From positions 62,001 to 126,000 of the IMG/VR virus record IMGVR_UViG_3300032308_001297: a stretch of 64,000 nt of DNA; one strand, 5' to 3'. The DNA comes from a virus. Below the pieces are notes generated by a model. It was given only the letters and a program-made list of their open reading frames with translations, had not been told where the DNA came from and searched no databases. Positions 37,104 through 46,700 of this stretch are shown here, piece after piece (the stretch's first letter is position 1; each line of letters opens with the position of its first letter). The translations under genes were made by a program, and so were the position numbers.

Positions 37104-40001
37104 TTAAACGATAGTCCAAGTTGAACCAGAAGGAACTGTAACAGTTACACCACTATCTATTGTTACTGGACCAACAGTCAAAGCATTATAATTGTTTGAC
37201 ACTGTATAATTAGAACTTATGTTTACTGTCATTTCTATGAAAGGACTAGAAGACATTTTAATAGGCGAATTCACAAAACCATTCAAAGCAACATTAGCAC
37301 TAAATGTGTGATTATTAGTCCAAGTATATTGAGCAGCTGTATTAGTTCCGACAATTGTTGACCAATAAACAGCTGAACCGTTAGATGTTAGTGCTTGACC
37401 GTTTGACCCGAAACCACCATTAGCAGAAACACCAGCACCAGAAGAAATGACAACATTGGCGTTATATGTATGCACTCCTGTGATGGTATAAGCGCCAGCA
37501 GTATTTACATAAGAGGCTGCAGCAACACCACCAAGATTGGTAGAATTATTTGAAGTTAATGCGCTATTAACATTCAGATTACCTTCAGTTTTACTATAAG
37601 CAGTTGTGGCATTATTAACGTTTAGGCTACCTTCAGTTTTACCATAAGCGCCAGTAGAATTACCAACTAAAGTTGAGCCAGCAAAAATACCACTAGTGTT
37701 AATAACTGCCCAGTTAGTTGAGGTATTACCAAGAGCGATAGAATTGGCTTGGAAATTAGATAATTTAAAAGAACTGTTTGAAGTATCAATATAAACGTTG
37801 GCATCTGGCTCAGGAAGATAGCTATCAAAAACTTTCCAATATCCGTCTGATGCATCTCTAAAGAAACCAGCATGACGATACGTTCCATCATTATATCCAG
37901 CTGCTAAACCAATATCAGGATTAACATCGCTTTTACCTCTTGCTGTTCCGCCTGAAATATATGAAGCAGTATTCGTATTAGCAACAACGAAATGAGTGCC
38001 ATTTGCAGATATAATATTTTGATAATCACCATTATAAGAACTGGGGTTTACATTAGTTACAGATACGTCCCAACCAGCTGAATAGTTATTATTGGCTGTG
38101 AATATTATCTGAGTTCCATTACCAGATATATTAGTTATATTCGCAGATACGCCTTGATTAAGAAATAACATATTATCTGTAAAAGTAATATTATTTCCTT
38201 GTAATACAGTAGAAGTTCCTGATACTGTCAGATTACCAGTCAAAGTAAGATTTACGAAAGTAACATTGTTAGATGATGTCACATTCTGATCCATACGATA
38301 TGGAAGTCTAGCTTCTGCAAGAGTTCCAGTATTGATATTGGATGCATTAGAAGCAAATATTACAGCATTAGAATAAGCGTTTCCAGCTTTAGCGTCAGTA
38401 TAACTTACAGCATTAGAATAAGCATTGGCTGCTTTATTAGTAGCATCTGTAGATGCATCAGAAACAGCATTAGAATAAGCATTAGCAGCTTTATTGTCTG
38501 CGTAAGTTTGAAGAGTTGTTACGTTGCCTTGTAATTGAGCATTAGAAACAACATTAGCAGCAGCCACCGTACCAACGAAAGAAGTATTATTGGCAGTAAG
38601 TTTAGCAACGTTAGCTGATAGTCCAACAGAAGTCTGATAATTTGCTAGATTAGAACTTAACTGAGCATTAGAAACAACATTGGCTGCTGGTAGAGAACCA
38701 ATAAACAACGCTGAATTTGATGTTGCGTTAATAGTTTGTGAGAATGTAATGGTATTGGTAAATGTTTGGGTATTGGTCCAAGTATATCGTGCAGATGTAT
38801 TAATTGTTGCTACAATATTTCCACCAATAGCAACACCACCAACATAGATAGAAGAAGAATTAATGAAAACGTTTACGCTGGAATTACCAAGAGAAATTAC
38901 AGAACTGTTTACTGCAGCGCCAGAAGTTGTTGAACCCCAATAATGATTATTAGTCCAAGTATAAGTGTCTGCAGTGTTAACAGCTGAAGTAGATGGAACA
39001 TATATTCCATAAACGTCAATGACAGAATTTAAAACAGGAGGAACAACAAAGACAATATCTACACCATTGATGATAGAAACATCATCAGAGCTCATTCTTA
39101 CGCCATTAAGATATACATTCAAACGTTCTGGATTATATGGAAGAGTTGTAGAAAAAGTGTCAGTGGCACCATCGCCAATAAAAGATTCTATTACGAAATT
39201 AGCTTCTGGATTTAGATTCTTAACACCAAAAACGTCAATATTTGTTCCATTTGCAGGAGCAACAGCGAATACGATATTAGCTCCTGAAGCTGTATTTACT
39301 TCTGTTCCTGTTGCTCTAACACCGTTTAAATAAACGTTTAGTGCATTGGAAGTATATCCATTAGCAACAACAAACGAAGTATTTGAACCATTACCTATAT
39401 AAGATTGTTTTACATAAACGCCGTCTGAAGCGTCTAATTCATACCCAATAAAATCAATATTAACTCCGTTAGCAGGAGCAACAGCAAATACTACGTTGGA
39501 ACCCGAAGAAGTATTAGCTTCGCCGCCAGTCATTCTTATGCCATTGACATATACATTCAAATAATCGGCATCATAACCGCCAGTAATAGCATAAGACGTT
39601 CTTACACCATTTCCTGTCGCTGATCTTATAATATGAGGAATATTAATTTCTGTTGAAGTAGAAGCCCAATAAACAGCCGAACCATTTGATGTGAGGAATA
39701 GTCCAGAATTGCCATAAGATCCACCAGCTGACACGCCACCATTAAGAACCACGTTCCCGAAAAATGTAGCTGTATTATGTGTAGTGGTATTTCCGATAAG
39801 GTTTGCGCCATGTATTACAGCGTTGCTTTGGACGTGCAAAACATCTAAATTGGAACCAAGCACGAAAACATTGGCACCATCAGAACTAAAAAGTTTTCTA
39901 TCAGTGAGATTGATTGCTAGCTCAGCAATGGAGAGCGTTGATGTGTTAGGGTATTTCCCAGCGACAGATGAACGTCGCAGTTTGAAAACAGTATTTGCCA
40001 T
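37104..40001 (-). CDS. Long tail-fibre-like protein with three tandem domains
   Basis: 965 residues. The N-terminus KLRRSSVAGKYPNTSTLSIA, ELAINLTDRKLFSSDGANVF resembles the Mtd-N/fibre adaptor module. Residues 126-333 hold three units of 55-65 residues with YLNVYVNGIRM / LNVYLNGVRATG / VYLNGVRMSS strands. Next come Asn/Ala-rich coiled or helical stretches (NAYSNAVS repeats), the RHAGFFRDASDGYWKVFDSY block and the end domain ALTVGPVTIDSGVTVTVPSG-STWTIV. I recall that ending from many marine-phage fibres. It is probably a trimeric distal or lateral fibre. Confidence 0.8.
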   Translation of the reverse strand: MANTVFKLRRSSVAGKYPNTSTLSIAELAINLTDRKLFSSDGANVFVLGSNLDVLHVQSNAVIHGANLIGNTTTHNTATFFGNVVLNGGVSAGGSYGNSGLFLTSNGSAVYWASTSTEINIPHIIRSATGNGVRTSYAITGGYDADYLNVYVNGIRMTGGEANTSSGSNVVFAVAPANGVNIDFIGYELDASDGVYVKQSYIGNGSNTSFVVANGYTSNALNVYLNGVRATGTEVNTASGANIVFAVAPANGTNIDVFGVKNLNPEANFVIESFIGDGATDTFSTTLPYNPERLNVYLNGVRMSSDDVSIINGVDIVFVVPPVLNSVIDVYGIYVPSTSAVNTADTYTWTNNHYWGSTTSGAAVNSSVISLGNSSVNVFINSSSIYVGGVAIGGNIVATINTSARYTWTNTQTFTNTITFSQTINATSNSALFIGSLPAANVVSNAQLSSNLANYQTSVGLSANVAKLTANNTSFVGTVAAANVVSNAQLQGNVTTLQTYADNKAANAYSNAVSDASTDATNKAANAYSNAVSYTDAKAGNAYSNAVIFASNASNINTGTLAEARLPYRMDQNVTSSNNVTFVNLTLTGNLTVSGTSTVLQGNNITFTDNMLFLNQGVSANITNISGNGTQIIFTANNNYSAGWDVSVTNVNPSSYNGDYQNIISANGTHFVVANTNTASYISGGTARGKSDVNPDIGLAAGYNDGTYRHAGFFRDASDGYWKVFDSYLPEPDANVYIDTSNSSFKLSNFQANSIALGNTSTNWAVINTSGIFAGSTLVGNSTGAYGKTEGSLNVNNATTAYSKTEGNLNVNSALTSNNSTNLGGVAAASYVNTAGAYTITGVHTYNANVVISSGAGVSANGGFGSNGQALTSNGSAVYWSTIVGTNTAAQYTWTNNHTFSANVALNGFVNSPIKMSSSPFIEMTVNISSNYTVSNNYNALTVGPVTIDSGVTVTVPSGSTWTIV
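37783..37839. repeat. 57-bp exact repeat shared by two fibre genes, copy 2
   Basis: Identical over 57 nt to 32824-32880, in direct orientation and in the same reading frame relative to the protein. The two copies are 5 kb apart and flank the tip and accessory genes. Confidence 0.85.
39003..39626. repeat. Three tandem protein-level repeats in the long fibre
   Basis: Residues about 126-187, 199-260 and 281-333 of the 965-residue fibre repeat the pattern NG-.TSF.....Y....LNVY(V/L)NG(I/V)R...-E.NT.SG....FAVAPANG..ID. Divergence between copies is high enough to be old. Confidence 0.75.
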
Positions 40002-40015
40002 ATGGCTCTCCCAAA

Positions 40016-40031
40016 CTCAGTATATACTGAG
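40016..40031. other. Perfect 16-bp palindrome between fibre and coiled-coil genes
   Basis: CTCAGTATATACTGAG is its own reverse complement. It lies in the 31-nt gap after the coiled-coil gene stop and before the long fibre start. No poly-U follows. It could be a protein-binding site, a weak hairpin or chance. Confidence 0.5.
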
Positions 40032-40032
40032 A

Positions 40033-40560
40033 TTAAAATTCGTCAACCGATTTAGGGGATTCCTTAATCTTAGGTTTGCCCTTTTTTAATTCTTCATTCT
40101 CTTTGAATAATATATTTAGTTCTTCTGTTTGCCTTTTATATTCTTCTTTTAATTGTTTTAATTCTGAAATAAGATTGGCTCTCTCTTCGTTACAAGAATC
40201 CCACTCATTTCTTTTGTCCATTATCTTTTTATTCAAATTATCATATTCATTCTTTTTATTAGAAAGCATCTGTTCAAGGTTTTTAATAGTGTTCTCAAGT
40301 TTTTTCTTTTCAAGAGTAACAGCTTCGACGCCATTAGCAGCTTGCTGCATCATTTCGTTTTGAATATCGACTTGTTTCTGAGATTCCTCGTACTTACCAG
40401 AAAAATCGTTAACCGAATGAACCAAACCTTCTATTTTTATTTCATATTCTAAGTTTTTTCTAATATGATCCAGAAGCAATTTTTCTTGTTTCTGGATATA
40501 TTTTTGTAAATAATTAACAGCTTCTTCTAATTTTTTAACTTGACTATCATCAATTTCCAT
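40033..40560 (-). CDS. Coiled-coil protein in the fibre operon
   Basis: 175 residues, almost wholly heptad-patterned and charged (KLEEAVNYLQKYIQKQEKLL, LEKKKLENTIKNLEQMLSNK, LISELKQLKEEYKRQTEELN). There is no signal peptide or membrane segment. It ends in a Lys/Pro-rich tail. A structural rod, fibre chaperone or assembly scaffold are all possible. Its position between two fibre genes favours a fibre-related role. Confidence 0.6.
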   Translation of the reverse strand: MEIDDSQVKKLEEAVNYLQKYIQKQEKLLLDHIRKNLEYEIKIEGLVHSVNDFSGKYEESQKQVDIQNEMMQQAANGVEAVTLEKKKLENTIKNLEQMLSNKKNEYDNLNKKIMDKRNEWDSCNEERANLISELKQLKEEYKRQTEELNILFKENEELKKGKPKIKESPKSVDEF

Positions 40561-40588
40561 AGTATAATTCCTTTGTCAACGATTAATA

Positions 40589-42316
40589 TTAGAAAGAACC
40601 ACCATCTAGTACGTCATAGACCAATGCTGTTCCGTTAGACTGTAGAACATATCCACTGGTGCCAAGAGTTAGTTGGTTATATCCGTTTGTTGAATTACCA
40701 ACAAGTAATGCATTATTTGTAGTTGTCTTATAACCAGTACCACCTTCTGTTCCTGCAAGAGCAGTAGATAGAGTTAGAGTATTAGCAACGATACTTACAG
40801 AGAAAGTTGCATTAGCTGTTAGATTTGCAGCTGTTGAATTAATGGATAGCCCACCGGATTTTATATAAGTGTGTAGAACTGCTAGAGTAAACCCGTTAGC
40901 AGCTGTGTTAACGTGGTTATTTCCTGCTAGTTCTTGCTCAGAACCTGTAAATAGCTTATACTCTCCATCGGTAAAATCTCTGAATAGACCAGTATGTCTT
41001 GCTTTGGCGCCATCAAAATAATTAGCAGCAAAACCAATATCCACAAGATCGCTGGTGTAGTTATTACCAGCAAGATAGATCATAGGATCAGAAATAATGA
41101 CTGACTGAACGTTAGTTGTTACTAGGTTACCAGTAACGAAAATATCTCCGCCAATATATACAGAACTATCGAAATGACCTTCTACGCCATGCACGTTACC
41201 GGCATGCATTTCATTCCATCTAAGCGTGTTGTTACCAACGTTATATGTTAGATTAGCAGAAGGAATAATGTTTGTGTTAACTGCAGCGACAATTGAAAGA
41301 ACGTCTGAGAACGAATCGCCAATTACAACGTTACCAGTTGTTGATAATTTACCAGTTACAACATTAGCAAAAGTTACGTTATCCGTTGTTCCAACTGGCT
41401 GACCGATGCTAACTCCTGTGGAGTTAACTGTAACACCAGTACCAGCGTCAACCCAAACTCCTGAAGAGTTAGAAATAAGACCGCCATCTAGACCAGCCTT
41501 AACAGCAACTGTTGTTGCGTTTACTTCAATACCGTTACCAGCACCAACATCGATAGTAATATCACCAGTGTTTCCGCCACCATTTAGACCGTCGCCAGCA
41601 GTGATAGAAGAAATATCACCAACGTCGTTGTCCCAGTAAATACTAGAACCGTTAGATCTAAGAACCTGATTAGCTGAACCAAGAGAACCGTTAGCAGAGA
41701 ATCCGACACCTGAGCCAACAGTTACTTGAGTTGTATTAGCTCTAAAGTAAGATCCAACAGCTAAGATATCGGCGTTAACAATACCGCTAGTATAAACACC
41801 ACCATTATTGGCGATAACCCATCCACCAACACTAAGAACAGAAGCGTTGACTGTATTGGTTGCAAAAACATTAGCAACGTTTAGAGTATTTGCAACAGAA
41901 AGATTGTTTGAAACTTTATCGAAAGTAAATCCAGCCGAAGCATTAGCAACGCCAGAATCATTAAACTGAACTTGGGTGTTAGAACCAGAAGTACCAGTTC
42001 CCCAATAAATTGCAGTTCCATTAGTAACAAGAACCTGACCATTCGACCCTGCGGAACCGTTAGCTGTGATCGAAGTAATAACAGCGTTGGCTACGATAAC
42101 TTTATCAATACCACCAGTAGCATTAGCTACTAGAGCATGACTATTAGTCAGGGTTCCTGGGTATTGAGCGCCTCCAATACGAAGAACGCCAGAACCATCA
42201 GGAAGGCCAATGTGAAGAGTGTTTGAGGCTTGTGTAAAAGCTAATTCGCCGTTAGACAGACCTGAAACAACAGCATTAGCTACCGATCTCTTGATTTGAA
42301 TTTTATTATTAGCCAT
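40589..42316 (-). CDS. Tail fibre protein
   Basis: 575 residues. The N-terminal adaptor reads NKIQIKRSVANAVVSGLSNG, ELAFTQASNTLHIGLPDGSG. The shaft is a series of short beta repeats (NTQVQFNDSGVANASAGFTF, GNGIEVNATTVAVKAG). Later come ARHTGLFRDFTDGEYKLFTG and a C-terminal GTEGGTGYKTTTNNALLVGN, ending LVYDVLDGGSF. The NTQVQFND block and the RHTG.FRD block are shared with the fibre at 32313. A late-promoter variant lies 28 nt upstream of the start. Confidence 0.8.
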   Translation of the reverse strand: MANNKIQIKRSVANAVVSGLSNGELAFTQASNTLHIGLPDGSGVLRIGGAQYPGTLTNSHALVANATGGIDKVIVANAVITSITANGSAGSNGQVLVTNGTAIYWGTGTSGSNTQVQFNDSGVANASAGFTFDKVSNNLSVANTLNVANVFATNTVNASVLSVGGWVIANNGGVYTSGIVNADILAVGSYFRANTTQVTVGSGVGFSANGSLGSANQVLRSNGSSIYWDNDVGDISSITAGDGLNGGGNTGDITIDVGAGNGIEVNATTVAVKAGLDGGLISNSSGVWVDAGTGVTVNSTGVSIGQPVGTTDNVTFANVVTGKLSTTGNVVIGDSFSDVLSIVAAVNTNIIPSANLTYNVGNNTLRWNEMHAGNVHGVEGHFDSSVYIGGDIFVTGNLVTTNVQSVIISDPMIYLAGNNYTSDLVDIGFAANYFDGAKARHTGLFRDFTDGEYKLFTGSEQELAGNNHVNTAANGFTLAVLHTYIKSGGLSINSTAANLTANATFSVSIVANTLTLSTALAGTEGGTGYKTTTNNALLVGNSTNGYNQLTLGTSGYVLQSNGTALVYDVLDGGSF

Positions 42317-42343
42317 TAATGATGGTCCTTTGTTATTTTTATC

Positions 42344-42351
42344 TATTTATT
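42344..42351 (-). promoter_or_regulatory. Late-promoter variant (AATAAATA) for the 575-residue fibre
   Basis: One mismatch from TATAAATA, 28 nt before the start at 42316, just before the stop of the 92-residue gene. Confidence 0.45.
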
Positions 42352-42353
42352 AT

Positions 42354-42632
42354 TTAAAAAGTTCCACCGTCTAGATCGCCTATAACGTCTGCCATTTCAA
42401 GAGGTTTTACAAAATATTTATCAGTAACTAAATCATAAACTAGGGTCGAACCGTCGTTTCTTTGTGATAAATCTATATCTGTTAATTCATCTATAGCAAC
42501 GTTTCCCGAAGTCGAAAGACTAGGCGTGTTTTTAAGAGTTACTGGAGTTTTAGTGTCTAATACTCCAGCAGTCCCGTTTGCAGAGACCTGAACATTTCTT
42601 TTTCTGCCTACGACTACGTTTATTGTACTCAT
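42354..42632 (-). CDS. Small virion-region protein ending DLDGGTF
   Basis: 92 residues, MSTINVVVGRKRNVQVSANG onward, with LSQRNDGSTLVYDLVTDKYF and the terminal VIGDLDGGTF. The ending resembles that of the following fibre (VYDVLDGGSF), so the two may share a capping or trimerisation peptide. It is probably structural. No domain recognised. Confidence 0.6.
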   Translation of the reverse strand: MSTINVVVGRKRNVQVSANGTAGVLDTKTPVTLKNTPSLSTSGNVAIDELTDIDLSQRNDGSTLVYDLVTDKYFVKPLEMADVIGDLDGGTF

Positions 42633-42633
42633 T

Positions 42634-42960
42634 TTATCTTGTTGCGTTTGGTGTTACCGTTATAATACCCTCTACCACTCTAGAAATAACTCCGCTCTGG
42701 GCGACTTCAACATCGTAAACATATCTTCCTGCCACAAGATTTGCAGTCTGGACAGCAGTAAGAGAAAGAGTTATAGTCCCAGTAGAAACATTAATAGCTG
42801 TAGAAAAGGTAGTTGAGTTTGATGAAGTATACCACTTCCTCATTTGAGAATTTGCTGTATATCCGTTAAGGTTCATAACATCGCCATTGTCGTCTGTTAA
42901 CGATAAATCGGCGGAAAAGGTCGCTCCTTGATCTATGACTAAATTAGCTTTTGTTGCCAT
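42634..42960 (-). CDS. Small beta-type structural protein
   Basis: 108 residues: NLVIDQGATFSADLSLTDDN, DVMNLNGYTANSQMRKWYTS, LVAGRYVYDVEVAQSGVISR and VVEGIITVTPNATR. I recall this type as common in marine T4-like phages, where it is annotated as a structural protein, perhaps Ig- or baseplate-decoration-like. It directly precedes the 92-residue gene and touches the stop of the upstream one. Confidence 0.65.
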   Translation of the reverse strand: MATKANLVIDQGATFSADLSLTDDNGDVMNLNGYTANSQMRKWYTSSNSTTFSTAINVSTGTITLSLTAVQTANLVAGRYVYDVEVAQSGVISRVVEGIITVTPNATR

Positions 42961-43550
42961 TATGCTGTGAACCTTGTGAAAGTAACAGATAAAGGAGTAA
43001 CGGATGTACTAATATACAATCTCACAGAACCAGCACTAATATTAGCATTGAATGTTGCAAATGTAGTATTAGAACCAAGAATTCCGTATTCTGTATTATA
43101 AGTGCTTGAACCGTCTTGAGATAATAAAAATTTAGTGGCCAATACTTTGGTATTAGCAGAATCATTGACTGCAATTAAATATTCTGCAGCGCTGCATTCG
43201 GAAACAGAAAAGGTGTCTAAAAGAGTTGATCCTGAAGAAGAAACAGAAACAGATGTTCTAGATCCTGGAGTTTCAACCCACGCTCCGTTAGCGTTTAGGT
43301 AATATTTTCCAGCGCTCTGTAATGTGGAATTTGCTGCTGTGATGGCAACATTAACAGAAGAATTACCTATAGAAATTACATTAGCAGAAAACGTACCGCC
43401 TAGAACAGCATTGCCAGAAGTAACGTTATTATTTCCAGTACCATCAGAGGTTAATACAGCCCCAGAAGTGTGATACGCTAATTCGTTTACTCTGTTAATG
43501 AAATATTCCCAAGTATTCGTATTAGCTGTATTTGCTATTGTAATTGTCAT
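42960..43550 (-). CDS. Structural protein of the fibre/baseplate region
   Basis: 196 residues. The N-terminus MTITIANTANTNTWEYFINR, VNELAYHTSGAVLT is followed by a beta-rich middle. The C-terminal domain has LLDTFSVSECSAAEYLIAVN, TKFLLSQDGSSTYNTEYGIL and VTFTRFTA. The WEYFINRVNE opening recurs in marine-phage virion proteins. Function is not known. Confidence 0.6.
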   Translation of the reverse strand: MTITIANTANTNTWEYFINRVNELAYHTSGAVLTSDGTGNNNVTSGNAVLGGTFSANVISIGNSSVNVAITAANSTLQSAGKYYLNANGAWVETPGSRTSVSVSSSGSTLLDTFSVSECSAAEYLIAVNDSANTKVLATKFLLSQDGSSTYNTEYGILGSNTTFATFNANISAGSVRLYISTSVTPLSVTFTRFTA

Positions 43551-43553
43551 TTA

Positions 43554-43754
43554 TTACTTTCCGTTTTCTACTAGCTGTAATAATAGAGACTTTACTTCAT
43601 CTATACTCGATTCAATCTTTTTAATTCTTTCTTCATGAGTGGAAAGATTTCTTAAAGTTTCTCTTTGACGTTTATATGCTGTCAACCCAGCATTATCGAC
43701 GTTCAATAAAGCCGCTTTATTATTTGGTTGTCGAATATACTCTTTAGTTTCCAT
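43554..43754 (-). CDS. Small conserved helical protein
   Basis: 66 residues: EYIRQPNNKAALLNVDNAGL, TAYKRQRETLRNLSTHEERI, KKIESSIDEVKSLLLQLVEN. It has a helical, coiled-coil C-terminus. Similar short proteins (N.GALLN.D..GL.AYK.QR) occur next to structural genes in T4-like marine phages. Function unknown. It abuts the giant structural gene. Confidence 0.65.
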   Translation of the reverse strand: METKEYIRQPNNKAALLNVDNAGLTAYKRQRETLRNLSTHEERIKKIESSIDEVKSLLLQLVENGK

Positions 43755-43755
43755 T

Positions 43756-46700
43756 TTACACCATTAAGGCTATGCCACGAAGATCGTCGATCTTAGGTAC
43801 AAACACTCCGCTTGTACTTAGTAGAACAATCTTGATAGCAAAAGTTTTGTAATCTTGGTATCTAGCGCCAGATTCGCTGTTATATTCAATGATTCCGAAA
43901 TTAGAAGCATTGGCGAAAGCTCTATGAACAACTGGTCCAGTAATAGTATGAACTTCACCAGCGCCAGTTCTTGATTCAGTGATATTTACATTAGCACCAC
44001 CAGGAGTGTTTGCAACAGCAATTGCCGAAGAATTAGCAAACGAAACGTAATAATAACTATTAGCCGTCAGACCACCAATAGCTGTGTTTGAGGCTGGTAC
44101 AGCGTAATAAACTTTATTACCAACGCTGAATATAGAATTAGCTGCTTCGATAGCAATAGTTTCGGAAGTGTTACTTACACCAGTTGTATTGGCGGTTACA
44201 TTATATGAACTGTAACCTACAGATGATGGAAGAGTGTAAACAAATTCCTTGAAATCATAACGATCGATTGGGCTACAATACAGTTCAGAACTATCGTTAT
44301 TAAGTTTAGTCCAATCTTTGTCAACTAATGTTTCAGGATCGGAAGCGGATAGGAACTTAGCGTAAACTTCAACATCAGTGTTATATGGGCGATATGCAGA
44401 TAGATAAATCTTCATATCTTCTGAGTCTTGACCATCAGCAAGAACGATTGGTTGACTGATATATCGGCATAGTGCATTACCGTTTCCAGTGTCTTCGCCG
44501 AAGCTACTGAAATTAATTGTGTTATTAATAACTTTAGCTCCCTTTCTCGAAATATCAATAGCAGGAGAAACGTATTTCTGAACACAAGTTAATTGGTTTT
44601 TAATAGTTAGAGATTTAGTATTTCCACCAAGAATTCCAGGTTCGTTAGAACGACTGTAAATCTTTCTCTCGTAATCTAACATTTCTCTTTCGATATCAAA
44701 TTCTAATTCGCTGTATGTTGTATCAATTATGCCCGAATTCGAAGAACCTACGAATTCAGTAGTAATAGCAGTGCCAAGAGGAGTAATTGTCGAGAATCTT
44801 GGAACTATAGCATGATATGCATAATCATCGATACTCACAACATTCGCAGTAGCAATTAGAGTGTTTAAGTTAGCAGCAGCTTCCGCTGTATTACCAGCAG
44901 TTCTAAATCTAAAGAAACCAATTTTTTGCGCTGGTGAGAAATTACCAGTTGAACTGTCAAGAATCAATTGATTATTTGCAAGATCGATAGACTGCAGAGA
45001 ACCATGAATAGTGGCTGGAGAGTTAATAATTGCATTTGAAGATGCATTAATAACATAAACTTCGTCTCCACTAGCCGACGAAGGAGTGACCAGAGAATTT
45101 GCTAGTGCTATACTATTATAGGTAATGAATTCGTCGTTTTCATTATCGAAATATGCCTGACCTGTACCAACAGTAAAGTTAGCAACATATAGGTTAAACT
45201 TGACGTCTTCTCTTGGTAGAGCAGTCCAAGTTCTGGCGTTTGACGAACGGAAAGATTCTCCAGTGTATGGGTTTGAACCAATTTGCGAACCAGTAATTGT
45301 ATCAAAATCGCCCATTTCAGCGACCCACATATTATAATCTGGAGTGCTTGATTCGGGTTCAACCCAGAATGCATATTCTGTGTTTCCTGCAAGATAAATT
45401 GGATCGTTGAAAACAATTGTTGTTGCAGCGTTTGCAATATCAGAAATACTGACATTGTTTGCGTCAACACGACCCCATCCGAAAATCTTATTGTTGTCTG
45501 GGAGTCCTGCGTTCATTCCACAAATGATTGCTCTTATACCAGTGTTTGCGTCTTTAGATTTGAAGAACAAATCAATCTTAGTTGCGAACACACCGCTTTC
45601 TTGTTGTGGAGATTCGACTTTGAACGATTGGGCGATAGGGTCGCGGAAGTATGTAGTCGTATAATTATAACTGTAACATGTTCTTACATCAGGGGTGATT
45701 GTAGTAATTGTTGCTTCCTGAGAAGTAGTTGTAATGTTACTTGCGACATAAGTTCCAACAGCTTTAGAGAGAGCAGCATCATCGCCGTAAACCAAACTAT
45801 CGGCGTCCATGATCATGAATCTTCTTTCACCAACACGGAACTGTCCTTGTGGAATATTGAATACACCAAAAACGTTTCCGAATTGATCAGAGAAAATTGG
45901 ATCTCCAAAATTTCCAGTTCTATTTACAGCAGTATCTGGGCGTCCAGTTCTAGCGGCTGCTGAAACAATAGCAGAAGCAGTAGCGCCAAGAGAAGTATTT
46001 AATGATCCTGGAGCACAGTAGGCGCTAACTGGAGTTTCATCAAAATAAGCATACATTCTTGAAGATGGCTTAACACCCGTAGCAATAAATGCGATAGTTT
46101 TAGATTTAATATATGGTTGAACAGCAATATCAGTCAAGAACCTTCCTAGTTCTACTGTATTAGTCATTGGAACATACCAATGAGTTGTTACAAGCTGTTG
46201 CCAATAAGTCCAAAGACCACTATAAACGTTACCTGATTGCGCATAAACCTGCCATGGTCCATAATGAGAACCCCAAATATTACCAGCTTCGCCCAATTCA
46301 ATGAATGGTTGCATTAGGTCTAGCACAGCATCAGCGTTTGGAATGGATGTTTCGTCTTTATTCATATCATAGTTTGGATAAAGATTTAGCGTTCCGTTCC
46401 AAGTCCAAATGTCTTGGTTGTTGTTTCTATATTTTGTAGCGTATGGCTGGAAAATATATTGCTCGTGACTATAAGGACGAGTAACAAGTTTACCAGTTAA
46501 TGTTACACCAGTGCTTGTGGTGTTATTAAACGCTAGATCTATATCTTTTGTAGTGAAGGTTGGACGACCATGACCTTGACGAATATCAATACACCATCTA
46601 TAACCTTCATCGCTTGCTTCTGCAAAAAGATGGGAGGTCATAGGATCAGCAAAAATACCGTTCTTGAAACGATTTAATCCAGATGCATCAGGAACCTGAA

